Positions 38,739 to 63,824 of a DNA stretch of 64,000 nt are shown piece by piece. Below the pieces are notes generated by a model. It did no database searches. It saw nothing but the letters and a program-made list of their open reading frames with translations, and was not told where the DNA came from. This stretch comes from Lamellibrachia satsuma (taxonomy: Eukaryota; Annelida; Polychaeta; Sabellida; Siboglinidae): the NCBI GenBank assembly GCA_033239005.1, contig BSQZ01000021.1:9745016-9809015 (forward strand). The letters run 5' to 3'. Position 1 is the first letter of the stretch, and each line of letters starts with the position of its first letter. Position numbers and translations under genes: made by a program.

Positions 38739-39054
38739 GCCCCCTTTGGCCTCCCCCTTTGGCCTCCCCCTTTGACCTCCCCCTTTGGCCTCCCCTTTGA
38801 CCTCCCCCTTTGGCCTTCCCCTTTGGCCTCCCCCTTTGACCTCCCCCTTGGCCTCCCCCTTTGACCTCCCCCTTGACCTCCCCTTGGCCTCCCCTTTGAC
38901 CTCCCCTTGGCCTCCCCTTTGGCCTCCCCTTTGGCCTCCCCTTGACCTCCCCTTGACCTCCCCTTGACCTCCCCCTTTGACCTCCCCTTTGTCCTCCCCT
39001 TGACCCCCCTTGACCTCCCCTTTGGCCTCCCCCTTTGGCCTCCCCCTTTGGCCT
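38739..39054. repeat. polypyrimidine minisatellite (cctccccctttgg/a)
   Basis: 13-24 bp units of cctccccttt, ggcctccccc and tttgacctcc. The minus strand is G-rich with runs of 4-5 G every 12-16 bp, so quadruplex or triplex structure is possible. Confidence 0.95.
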
Positions 39055-39460
39055 AAAACGTGAAATCTGAGTCGTCATTATGAAAACGATTTCTCATGGT
39101 TGGTTTCCCGAGGAATCACTGAGCTATAAATAAATTCGCCAATCAGATTGCGCCAATTGGAGCAGACATTTTACTACGCTAGAACGCTGCCGGGACCGTG
39201 GATTTCCTCATTGACGCGCCGGTAGAAAAACGTGGCAACGTGTTTCCGTTTATCATCCGTAGACGTCAACGCAGGTAAAATATCTTCATAGTTTTTCTAC
39301 TTCTGGGGCTTATATGTGTAGTAGCGTGTATTGGACCGAAAAGTGCGCAAAAACACAATGCTGTTTTTAAGAATATGTGTTTTTTTGTACGTGGAATGGT
39401 GTGGAATTAATGAGTTAACGAAATGCACATGACAGGTATAGACTAGTACACTATAGTCTT
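39055..39460 (+). promoter_or_regulatory. candidate GFUS promoter and 5'UTR exon (39190-39274)
   Basis: A locally GC/CpG-richer stretch (agaacgctgccgggaccgtg, gacgcgccggtag) ends in acgcag|gtaaaa at 39274, a good 5' splice site. GFUS seems to need an upstream non-coding exon because a 3' splice site precedes its ATG. Linking the two is an inference. Confidence 0.25.
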
Positions 39461-39469
39461 GAACAAATG

Positions 39470-39700
39470 AGGTATACTGGTCGGATCCCGGATGGTTCGG
39501 CCCATGACGGGTTCAGCCGGATGGTTCGGCCCACTTCGCTGAAAACCGCGTCGCTATTGAAATCAGCTACGGTCGATACGGCCCATGTTAGAAGCGGATT
39601 TCTAAGTGGCGGAATGTTAAGAATAGTCGTTTCGTTCCACAGCCAAATTCGGGAAAATATGAAATTATGATGGCGTACAGAAACATACCCATACGCAAAT
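39470..39700. repeat. dispersed-repeat piece, same family as 32235 and 40148
   Basis: Repeated ggatggttcggccca (three times, diverged), then aatagtcgtttcgttccac and a stretch like 30836-30905. Confidence 0.55.
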
Positions 39701-40147
39701 ATAATGTTCTACGACTATTGAATATTATCATGGTAATATATTATATGTTACATATATTTTTATTTATTACATATGATGTTATCTAGTAAAAATGTTTAGA
39801 AAATAATATTTACATAGACTTTTTAAGGTTATCAACAGAACGGCTAATATCGTTTTAAACTTGTTTTTGTATATTATGTTGATACTTTGGGATATTTGGT
39901 ATTATCTATGTATTAAAATGCTTTTATTAATTACCGGTTTAATTTGATGATTAAACCAACTAATTGCATAATGTCAAGTTTTAAACTTGTTTTTGCATCT
40001 TCATCTGTATATATGTTTATGTTTAATAAAAACAATTTAATGCATCTGTATGTTTTTCAAGATTTAAAAACGGTAATAATTTAGCATATAACATTTCCCA
40101 GTTACAACACACAAGTCACAAACAGTCAAGTTGAAAATTAGAATACG
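39701..40147. other. AT-rich spacer, no gene seen
   Basis: Contains acatttcccagttacaac at about 40090, whose reverse complement occurs at about 32158 next to the related repeat. Confidence 0.45.
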
Positions 40148-40310
40148 ATAGTCGTTTCGGCCCATGGAGCCCGCTGGCACCGGTTGCAGGCATGGTTGGT
40201 TCGGCCCTGTGAGCGAGAACATTTCATGGTTCACCAGTTGCGAAAACAGTTGGTTTGGACCATAGGCCGAACCCGTTATGGGCCGATACATCTGACACCC
40301 CACTGGCCGG
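40148..40310. repeat. single-copy form of the 55 bp-array element
   Basis: Same order as 32235-32680: gtcgtttcggcccatggagc, ccgctggcaccggttgc, one unit gtgagcgagaacatttcatg, then ccgaacccgttatgggccga and catctgacacccc. Confidence 0.85.
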
Positions 40311-41380
40311 CATCAAATTCAAGCTACTTAATATAATATGCCATTTAAAAAAATCTGAAGAAACTTTTTGTGCAAGAGATCGATATATCAATTCACTAAC
40401 AGGTACTTCATCAATTCAGTGCAAACAAATTATTAGAAAAGTTGTTTTGAGTAAAAAAAATTATTGAACGTCTGAACCATGTGGCACGAGACGAGGAAAC
40501 CGGTTAAATTCAACCTATGTTTATGGCAAGCTGCACTAACAGTAAACAAAATAAATGCATAAATGTCACTCGACCGTTTGTTGTTTATGTCATAATTTTT
40601 GGGGATGATTATTGCGACAAGTTGTGTATATTTTAGCTGTTGATGCTAACTTTTAATTAGCATTGTTGTGCAAATTAAAGCAGCTGAATGACCACAAAGA
40701 CATTTCATTGGTTTAAGAGAAAACATTATTTTTAATGACAAACCACAAACAAAAGGTGTGCGCACGTGTGCGCACGTGTGCGCACGTGTGCGCACGTGTG
40801 TCATATTCAGTGCCCAGAATTGTCATATCTAAAGGATTTACTGTTATATGAGGAATTCTTTTTATTACTTATTGAAAAAATAGTTAAACAGAAGAAATAT
40901 TAAAACAGAAAACCAAAAGTGAAATATATCTAGGGGCTGGTAATGTGATTTCCAAGTTTTTTTTGAGGATTTTTACTATGTTGGTCACACATTCTGCCCA
41001 TTTCAAAATAAACCTATTCCAATTGTGCTATATTGCACGTCTTGACAAAGTGTCCAACATTCTCTGAAATGCCCGTCCATAACAATGGAATTGCCCAGTG
41101 CCCACTGATAAACAGTCAGATGCCACTGAGATGGAAGGAAAATCGAAGGACTGTTTCAGGCATACAAAGAGTGATAGTCTACAAATGATTCAAAATAATA
41201 GCCAGTGGCACCCAACTGCTGACAACTGCAAATGACCGAATTGAGTGGAAGGCCATGATTGCCCATGATTGCCCGTGTCGCCAGATGTGGCACTGAAGAA
41301 GAGAAGACAAATGTATAAGTGCAGAAGAATATATAAGAAGACTGTATAAGTAGCATTAAGTACAGAATAACGTATAACTA
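40311..41380. other. intergenic, no gene seen; four 10 bp units tgtgcgcacg
   Basis: At 40756-40800 the alternating purine-pyrimidine decamer is repeated four times. Nothing else recognised. Confidence 0.55.
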
Positions 41381-54449
<13,069 letters not shown>

Positions 54450-54786
54450 AGCACAAGTTTGACATCTGTTTGGGAAGAGGGTCATAACATTCTCGGCTGC
54501 TAGGGACTTCTCAAAACCCTGCTGGAATTACAACATGTGCCTTATTCCACTCATGTCTGTTCCCGAGTGAAGTGTAGTTAGTTCAGTAATTTAAACTAAC
54601 AGTATGTATGTGTGTATGTAAATATGTATATAATATATCATATTATATATAAATATATATGTATGTATAAATATATAATGTAAATATGTATAAAATATAT
54701 ATACCGGATTCGGCCTATTAAGTGTACATGCCCTAATTAGCGTACACCCTCTTTTTTATCAGCAAAATCCATAATTATTGTAGTTT
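54450..54786. other. 3' flank of GFUS, presumably 3'UTR
   Basis: No AATAAA seen directly after the stop. AT-rich, with an imperfect pair gtgtacatgccctaattag / gcgtacaccc near 54720. Confidence 0.4.
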
Positions 54787-54866
54787 GACTAGTGTGGAAC
54801 AACTGAAAGGTGTCCCTATCTGGTGCTTAACAGTTGGCACCACTTTTCAGTTGTTCTACACTAGTC
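54787..54866. repeat. 80 bp inverted repeat downstream of GFUS
   Basis: gactagtgtggaacaactga (54787) pairs with tcagttgttctacactagtc (ending 54866); arms about 27 bp with two or three differences and a ~26 bp spacer. Confidence 0.85.
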
Positions 54867-54954
54867 GCCAAATTAAACCAATAGTGTTAAACGATTTTTT
54901 TGTACGTTTATAAGATCAGATTCCTTGACATTTTCCCAATTGTTTTTCAAGCGT

Positions 54955-55680
54955 ACTGTTTGCTTATACTGTTCTGGGTATTACTGTAAAAGAAAAGAAC
55001 TTAGGAGTTACAATAAGCGCTGATATGAAAGTTTCAGAGCAGTATGGTATTGCAGCTTCAAAGGGTAATCAAATTCTTGGATTGATTAGAAGAAACATAA
55101 CATACAAGGGAAAAAGTTAATTATACCTCTTTATAAAGCAATAGTTAGACCTCATTTAGAATACTGTATACAAACATGGAGACCATATCGTAAGAAGGAT
55201 ATAGATACGCTTGAACGCATACAAAGGAGAGCAACTAAAATGATTCCAGAACTCGGAGACCTTAGTTATGAAGAACGCCTGAAGTAATGTGGTTTAACAA
55301 CTCTAGAGACAAGGAGGTTAAGAGGAGATCAGATTGAAGTTTTTAAGATATTGAATGGGTATAAAATATTGATAGAAATATGTTTTTCTCACTCAAGAAG
55401 GATAGCAGAACGAGAGGACGTGAGGTAAAATTAGTAAAGGATCAATGTAGATTGGACACCAGGAAGCACTCGTTCTCACAGAGGACAATAAATGAATGGA
55501 ACAAATTGTCTGCAGATTGTGTAACTGCTAGTAGCATGAATATGTTTAAAAACAAGGTTGACATATCTCAGGAGGGCGGGTTATAAGTAGATGAACATTG
55601 TTGGACTCTCGATAAGCCAATGGCTTCCTTGTCCACTTGCCATCTAGGCCTTTGGCTTGGATGGCAAATCTTGTTAAATC
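54955..55680 (+). mobile_element. LINE 3' fragment (ORF2 C-terminus plus tail), broken
   Basis: Pieces VKEKNLGVTISADMKVSEQY, GNQILGLIRRN, RRATKMIPELGD, RRLRGDQ and SMNMFKNKVD, with frameshifts and a stop near 55285, then the tail gataagccaatggcttcctt and ggatggcaaatcttgttaaa. Same family as 34895-35570. Confidence 0.9.
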
Positions 55681-55694
55681 TATTTGATCGAATA

Positions 55695-55696
<2 letters not shown>

Positions 55697-55765
<69 letters not shown>

Positions 55766-55795
55766 CATACATACATACATACATACATACAATAT
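55697..55795. repeat. (TA)n then (CATA)n microsatellite
   Basis: TA run to about 55760, then catacatac. It begins directly after the LINE tail, so it may have grown from the element's 3' end. Confidence 0.95.
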
Positions 55796-58194
55796 ATATA
55801 TTATATACATACAATATTCACACACATGTATACTGCAGTTAGTTGTGATTAAGATGTGTCATTTGAGGGTGAGGGAACAGTGGTTATTTGATGTGATTAT
55901 ACATATTGAGTGTGTATATAAGGTTCTAGAAAATAAGTATAACTGATGTGTGCATATGAGAACGGATATGTTGTTCATTTGTATTTGGGGGAATGTCGTT
56001 GTTTATAAATGTTGCTGGGCACGTTACTGTGAAATACTGTTTTTTTCCACATAGGTGGCGCCAACTGAATTGATTGAATGTGGAGCGCAATCTAAGTTGG
56101 CACTACATGAAGAATATGGGTGATTTTATTAATGCGATGTCAAATCTACTGAAGAACGATAGAGATTATTAGTGATACCATCCGTTGTGGAGAATTTTAA
56201 TTATCAGTAAATAAAAAATTACACATCGTGATTAGTCTTGTGTTAGCAGTTTTCCTTTCGTAAGCAATGAGCGTATACTTACGCAGCACCATTATAAATG
56301 TAACTTATATAATGGATATCGCATTAATTATGCATTAATTTCACAGTAGTAAGAAGGCCAAAAAGGCCCGATTCAGTCCACACTTTACAAATTGCATTCA
56401 GTAGTGCTTTCTATCAGCATATTCGTGTGATAAATGAAGCAAAATATTGGGAATTATTCATTAATTTTTGTCGACTCTACATTCGCCAGGTGGCAGAACT
56501 GTCTTGACCCCAACTTGTCATATGCACTCGCCAAGACAATACTATATTCTGCATTGTGTCGTTTTGTGGTTCATCTACGTGTAATCGTGTCTAACACCCC
56601 ATTAAAAAATTATGTTTTCAACTCCATGCGTGTCTAATATGATTACTTCTTGAATACAGTTGTAATAAATAATCTATTGTATTAGGCCTGTGCAGACGAA
56701 CCAGAGTATCTACACACGCAACAACAGGTGCAACAGCGGAAGGGTAATTACATCGGTACTACGATAAAATGTGGGACCCCCAAGCTTACATTTTCTTATA
56801 GGAGGTCTCTCGTGCCTGCCCCCCTCACACCCCCACATTTCTAACACTGACTGGAGCATACCCTTGTCACTTTTTCTCGTGGTACGTTTGAGTGAATTAG
56901 CTTTGTAGGTGTTAACATATAGAATAATCATAGCCTTTTGTTTGAGACATCAGTCAAACATTAAAGCGGCAACTAAATAATGATGTCTAATCTACACAGG
57001 TTAAGCCCTGAATGTTTGGATAATTGACAGCCTTTGTTACGACATCGTCATTTATGACATGCATGCCCACATTGTATAACGCAATAACGCCGGCGGTTTC
57101 TACCGACTGGACACTTCCAAACGCACTACCAATACTCGCCTGAGGACGCGTATAATTGGTTGACAAATAAAATCGTTTGCGCAATACCACAGTGTTGGAG
57201 TCGTCTCACGAAGAACTTTACTATGCACGGAGAGACAAAGAAATTCATTTCAGTGTATTCAGTAAATACGTTTTGTTTTCGAGGTATTACTGCGTTATGG
57301 CTGTGAACACAAATGTATACGTTGCATTTCTACAAGACGTATGGCTTCATACAAAACAAGAAATCAACAACATTTGAACACATTGCAATATTTAATCCAG
57401 GGAAAAGTATATAAGTATGTTTGTGTATAAACTGTTGAGAATATTTTCACGAAATAATATTTGTTACAAATGTGTCAAGCTTGTGAAGATATTTCATTTT
57501 GGTATAACTGCAATGTTGTGGACATATTGTAGCAATACATAAATGCATCTTTGGCTATGCATATTGTAAAAAAAAACAATGTTATTGCTATAACATGTAA
57601 GTTATTCTAGTTTATTAGTTTTGAGTCTCATTGTAGACACATACTGTTAAATGCGGGTAGAAATGTGTACTATACGCTACTAGTTCGAGAACATGTGAGC
57701 AGGGTTTCCCGGTTTGCCCGAGAGCTGTGGTTATTTGAAATCACCATTCTTCGCCAAGCTAAATATTGTGTTGAGTACTGACATGCCAGACTTCTTATAA
57801 TTACTCCGCATCGTTCTCATTTAATGGCAAACTGGTACTCAAACGACATCCCAGTGGCAGCTCTTCCTACAGCTTTGTTTACTTAGACATTAAGTGGTCG
57901 TCATGGCTACCAACTTGAACTTTGCATAGACTACTTCCTATGGCAATTGAACAGACAAAGTGGAGTAGTACACGCAACGTCGCCCTTGCGTTCGTCGACA
58001 GACATCGGTGTGTCTAGGGAAGCTCAGATGTGACCATCTAGATCTGTTGTTCGATGAGAAACAAATGAATGCTTTCCAAAAGTAGTGTGATCAAATATGC
58101 TCTTGCAAACAATATCCATACTTATTCGTAACTATGTAATATTACAAATGTAGACTAATATAGCCATACACGTCTGGGCACGTACGCCTGTCAC
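55796..58194. other. intergenic, no gene seen
   Basis: AT-rich unique sequence. ORFs of 66-73 codons here show no domain or splice context. Confidence 0.45.
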
Positions 58195-58446
58195 TCATAA
58201 GAACTGTATGTCGCACGTTTCGCAGCACATTTTGTATGCCCACTTGCACTCTTTAGGCACATGTTTTCCGAATACTCGTCCACATCCCCGCTTCTCCATG
58301 CAATGCTGCATCTGGTGTATGCAAAACCGAATGCACAATTTGTATTCTGGGGAATATTCTCCACCTGGATGGAAGTCTCCCGTGGGAGGTTCTTTCAAAC
58401 TTCTCGTTGGCAGCAGGACCGCCAGGAGCAGCACCGACATCGGCAT
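58195..58446 (-). CDS. small secreted cysteine-rich protein, unknown family
   Basis: An 83 aa frame from the ATG at 58446 (a second ATG lies two codons later at 58440) to TGA at 58197-58195. Residues 3-12 are strongly hydrophobic (SVLLLAVLL) and look like a signal peptide, followed by a short Pro/Gly/Glu spacer. The C-terminal half has eight cysteines with spacing C-x3-C-x6-C-x5-C-x11-C-x6-C-C-x2-C. That spacing suggests a disulfide-knotted extracellular peptide, but I do not recognise the family. The open frame continues upstream into the 29 bp satellite only through non-ATG codons. It could be a single-exon gene, or the last exon of a gene whose first exon lies beyond the array. No close neighbour gene gives context. 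A chance ORF is possible, though the signal peptide plus even cysteine count argue against it. Confidence 0.5.
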   Translation of the reverse strand: MPMSVLLLAVLLPTRSLKEPPTGDFHPGGEYSPEYKLCIRFCIHQMQHCMEKRGCGRVFGKHVPKECKWAYKMCCETCDIQFL

Positions 58447-59352
58447 CAACTGCAACGGAACAGCAGCAACACTAAGTACGACAACGGAACAGCAGAACAC
58501 TAAGTACGACAACGGAACAGCACAAACACTAAGTACGACAACAGAACAGCAGAAACACTAAGTACGACAACGGAACAGCAGAAACACTAAGTACGACAAC
58601 GGAACAGCAGCAACACTAAGTACGAAACGGAACAGCAGCAACACTAAGTACGACAACGGAACAGCAGCAAAACTAAGTTCGACAACGGAACTGCAGCAAT
58701 ACTAAGTACGACAACGGAACAGCAGCAACACTAAGTACGACAACGGAACAGCAGCAACACTAAGTACGACAACGGAGCAGCAGAAACACTAAGTATGACA
58801 ACGGAGCAGCAGAAACACTAAGTACGACAACGGAGCAGCAGAAACACTAAGTACGACAACGGAAGAGCAGAAACACTAAGTACGACAACGGAGCAGCAGA
58901 AATACTAAGTACGACAACGGAGCAGCAGAAACACTAAGTACGACAACGGAGCAGCAGAAACACTAAGTACGACAACGGAGGAGCAGAAACACTAAGTACG
59001 ACAACGGAACAGCAGCAAAACTAAGTTCGACAACGGAACTGCAGCAATACTAAGTACGACAACGGAGTAGCAGAAACACTAAGTACGACAACGGAACAGC
59101 AGCAACACTAAGTACGACAACGGAACAGCAGCAACACTAAGTACGACAACGGAGCAGCCGAAACACTAAGTATGACAACGGAGCAGCATAAACACTAAGT
59201 ACGACAACGGAAGAGCAGAAACACTAAGTACGACAACGGAGCAGCAGAAACACTAAGTACGACAACGGAGCAGCAGAAACACTAAGTACGCCAACGGAGC
59301 AGCAGAAACACTGAGTACGACAACGGAGCAGCAGAAACACTAAGTACGACAG
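58447..59352. repeat. 29 bp minisatellite, ~31 copies, with 348 bp higher-order repeat
   Basis: Unit acaacggaacagcagcaaca plus ctaagtacg. The distinctive pair cagcaaaactaagttcg / ctgcagcaatactaag occurs at 58661 and again at 59009, 348 bp (12 units) apart. The array starts at the 5' edge of the small secreted-protein ORF. Confidence 0.97.
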
Positions 59353-59840
59353 AAAAAGACGGTTTCAATAAACAAGTTTATCAAATTCACTTTACGATAC
59401 GCAACATTTCTAGTTGGTTGGGAAAGACGAGCTGGTTCGCATAATCGACTACGATCATTTGAAATGCCGTAAAGCGGTCGACTTCACAATGCTTTCTCGG
59501 AAATTACAATAATTCTCTATAAATCATACAATATGTTCACTGAAAACTGTTGGTATATTTATCCATCAAACGCAGAACATGTATGTTTTCATCATGAAAC
59601 AAAAAGGGCCGTCGTGTTGTCTTGTTTGCTCCGTTTAGCCTACATTTAAAAATCAAACATATTCATCAGATAATTATCTAATTAACATTCTAAGCTCTGC
59701 CACGTGGATGCATCTCAACGTGCAAGAAGTATTACATTTACAAGATAAACTCATGAAGGTGGCAAAGTCAGATGAATGTTTGGTATCGTTTTCGTGTCCA
59801 GTTGTAATTATCACAATTGTGGCCATGTCGGGAGCTGTAC
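59353..59840. other. spacer between two arrays, no gene seen
   Basis: Unique AT-rich sequence; nothing recognised. Confidence 0.5.
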
Positions 59841-59844
59841 AAGT

Positions 59845-62800
59845 TCCTCCCGTTCTTCTAATTGTTCCACGACAGCAAGGTTATGCTGGAATGTGTGGAA
59901 GTGATTCACTGTATAAGTTCCCCCCGTTCTTCTAATTGTTCCACGACAGCAAGGTTATGCTGGAATGTGTGGAAATGATTCACTGTACAAGTTCCCCCGT
60001 TCTTTAATTGTTCCACGACAGCAAGGTTATGCCGGAATGTGTGGAAATGATTCACTGTATAAGTTTTCCCCGTTCGTCTAACTGTTCCAAGACAGCAAGG
60101 TTATGCTGGAATGTGTGGAAATGATTCATTGTACCAGTTTCCCCCGTTCTTCTAATTGTTTAACGACAGCAAGGTTATACTGGAATGTGTGGAAATAATT
60201 CACTGTACAAGTTTCCCCCATTCTTCTAATTGTTCCACGACAGCAAGGTTATGCTCGAATGTGTGGAAATAATTCACTGTACAAGTTTCCCCCATTCTTC
60301 TAATTGTTTAACGACAGCAAGGTTATACTGGAATGTGTGGAAATAATTCACTGTACAAGTTTCCCCCATTCTTCTAATTGTTCCACGACAGCAAGGTTAT
60401 GCTCGAATGTGTGGAAATAATTCACTGTACAAGTTTCCCCCATTCTTCTAATTGTTCAACGACAGCAAGGTTATGCTGGAATGTGTGGAAGCGATTCACT
60501 GTACAAGTTTACCAATTCTTTAATTGTTCCACGACAGCAAGGCTATACTGGAATGTGTGGAAGTGATTCACTGTACAAGTTTACCAATTCTTTAATTGTT
60601 CCACGACAGCAAGGTTATGCTGGAATGTGTGGAAGTGATTCACTGTACAAGTTTACCAATTCTTTAATTGTTCCACGACAGCAAGGTTATGCTGGAATGT
60701 GTGGAAGTGATTCACCGTACAAGTTTCCCCCGTTCTTCTAATTGTTCCACGACAGCAAGGTTATACCGGAATGTGTGGAAATGATCCACTGTAGCAGTTT
60801 CCCCCGTTCTTCTAATTGTTCCACGACAGCAAGGTTATGCTGGAATGTGTGGAAATGATTCACTGTACAAGTTTCCCCCGTTCTTCTAATTGTTCCACGA
60901 CAGCAAGGTTATGCTGGAATGTGTGGAAATGATTCACTGTACAAGTTTCCCCCGTTCTTCTAATTGTTCCACGACAGCAAGGTTATGCTGGAATGTGTGG
61001 AAATGATTCACTGTGCAAGTTTTCCCCTTTCGTCTAATTGTTCCACGACAGCAAGGTTATACTGGAATGTGTGGAAATGATTCACTGTACAAGTTTTCCC
61101 CTTCTTCTAATTGTTCAACGACAGCAAGGTTATGCTGGAATGTGTGGAAATAATTCACTGTACAAGTTTCCCAGTTCTTTAATTGTTCTACGACAGCAAG
61201 GTTACACTGGAATGTGTGGAAGTGATTCACTGTACAAGTTTTCCCCGTTCTTCTAATTGTTCCACGACAGCAAGGTTATACTGGAATGTGTGGAAATGAT
61301 TCACTGTACCAGTTTCCCCCGTTCTTCTAATTGTTCCACGACAGCAAGGTTATGCTAGAATATGTTGAAATGATTCACTGTACCAGTTTTCCCCGTTCTT
61401 CTAATTGTTCAACGAGAGCAAGGTTATGCTGGAATGTGTGGAAATGATTCACTGTATAAGTTCCCCCCGTTCTTCTAATTGTTCAACGACAGCAAGGTTA
61501 TGCTGGAATGTGTGGAAATGATTCACTGTACCAGTTTCCCCCGTTCTTCTAATTGTTCAACGACAGCAAGGTTATGCTTGAATGTGTGGAAATAATTCAC
61601 TGTACAAGTTTCCCCCGTTCTTCTAATTGTTCAACGACATCAAGGTTATGCTGGAATGTGTGGAAATGATTCACTGTACAAGTTTCCCCTGTTCTTCTAA
61701 TTGTTCCACTTCAGCAAGGTTATGCTGGAATGTGTGGAAATGATTCACTGTACAAGTTCCCCCGTTTTTTAATTGTTCCACGACAGCAAGGTTGTGCTGG
61801 AATGTGTGGAAATGATTCACTGTACAAGTTTCCCCCGTTCTTCTAATTGTTCAACGACAGCAAGGTTATGCTGGAATGTGTGGAAATGATTCACTGTATA
61901 AGTTCCCCCCGTTCTTCTAATTGTTCAACGACAGCAAGGTTATGCTGGAATGTGTGGAAATGATTCACTGTACCAGTTTCCCCCGTTCTTCTAATTGTTC
62001 AACGACAGCAAGGTTATGCTTGAATGTGTGGAAATAATTCACTGTGCAAGTTTCCAAGTTCTTTAATTGTTCCACGACAGCAAGGTTATGCTTGAATGTG
62101 TGGAAATAATTCACTGTACAAGTTTCCAAGTTCTTTAATTGTTCCACGACAGCAAGGTTATACTGGAATGTGTGGAAATGATTCACTGTACAAGTTTTCC
62201 CCGTTCTTCTAATTGTTCCACGACAGCAAGGTTATGCTGGAATGTGTGGAAATGATTCACTGTACAAGTTCCCCCGTTCTTTAATTGTTCCACGACAGCA
62301 AGGTTATGCTGGAATATGTTGAAATGATTCACTGTACCAGTTTTCCCCGTTCTTCTAATTGTTCAACGAGAGCAAGGTTATGCTGGAATGTGTGGAAATG
62401 ATTCACTGTATAAGTTCCCCCCGTTCTTCTAATTGTTCAACGACAGCAAGGTTATGCTGGAATGTGTGGAAATGATTCACTGTACCAGTTTCCCCCGTTC
62501 TTCTAATTGTTCAACGACAGCAAGGTTATGCTTGAATGTGTGGAAATAATTCACTGTACAAGTTTCCCCCGTTCTTCTAATTGTTCAACGACAGCAAGGT
62601 TATGCTGGAATGTGTGGAAATGATTCACTGTACAAGTTTCCCCCGTTCTTCTAATTGTTCCACATCAGCAAGGTTATGCTGGAATGTGTGGAAATGATTC
62701 ACTGTACAAGTTTCCCCCGTTCTTCTAATTGTTCCACGACAGCAAGGTTATGCTTGAATGTGTGGAAATAATTCACTGTACAAGTTTCCCCCGTTCTTCT

Positions 62801-63715
62801 AATTGTTCAACGACAGCAAGGTTATGCTGGAATGTGTGGAAATGATTCACTGTATAAGTTTCCCCCGTTCTTCTAATTGTTCAACGAGAGCAAGGTTATG
62901 CTGGAATGTGTGGAAATGATTCACTGTACCAGTTTCCCCCGTTCTTCTAATTGTTCAACGACAGCAAGGTTATGCTTGAATGTGTGGAAATAATTCACTG
63001 TACAAGTTTCCAAGTTCTTTAATTGTTCCACGACAGCAAGGTTATGCTTGAATGTGTGGAAATAATTCACTGTACAAGTTTCCAAGTTCTTCTAATTGTT
63101 CCACGACAGCAAGGTTATGCTGGAATGTGTGGAAATGATTCACTGTACAAGTTTCCCCCGTTCTTCTAATTGTTCCACGACAGCAAGGTTATGCTGGAAT
63201 GTGTGGAAATGATTCACTGTACAAGTTTCCCCCGTTCTTCTAATTGTTCCACATCAGCAAGGTTATGCTGGAATGTGTGGAAATGATTCACTGTACAAGT
63301 TTCCCCCGTTCTTCTAATTGTTCCACGACAGCAAGGTTATGCTGGAATGTTAGGAAGTGATTCACTGTACAAGTTTCCCCCGTTCTTCTAATTGTTCCAC
63401 GACAGCAAGATTATGCTGGAATGTATGGAAGTGATTCACTGTATAAGTTTCTCCCGTTCTCCTAATTGTTCCACGACAGCAAGGTTATGCTGGAATGTGT
63501 GGAAATAATTCACTGTACAAGTTTCCCCCGTTCTTCTAATTGTTCCACGACAGCACGGTTATGCTGGAATGTGTGGAAACGATTCACTGTACAAGTTTCC
63601 CCCGTTCTTCTAATTGTTCAACGACAGCAAGGTTATGCTGGAATGTATGGAATCGATTCACTATACAAGTTCTTCCTATTGCTCTTATTGTTCCAGGACA
63701 GCAAAGTCATGCATA
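59845..63715. repeat. ~74 bp satellite, ~52 copies, with ~955 bp higher-order repeat
   Basis: Unit tgttccacgacagcaaggtt, atgctggaatgtgtggaaat, gattcactgtacaagtttcc, cccgttcttctaat; shorter variants have ttctttaat. Rare variants (tatgttgaaa at 61361 and 62315; tttccaagtt at 62051 and 63007) recur at 954-956 bp, about 13 units. Confidence 0.98.
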
Positions 63716-63824
63716 TTACCTTTGTTCACAAATTTTAACCCGAAATTTAATCTCATAGTTGGTTGATACCAAGTCCTAACTTTGCTAGGAGACAAATGTT
63801 TAGTCATTGTCTGCACTTCTGATT

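Noticed and set aside
56434..56637. 67-codon ORF
   Set aside because: AT-rich unique DNA with no domain, leader or splice context.
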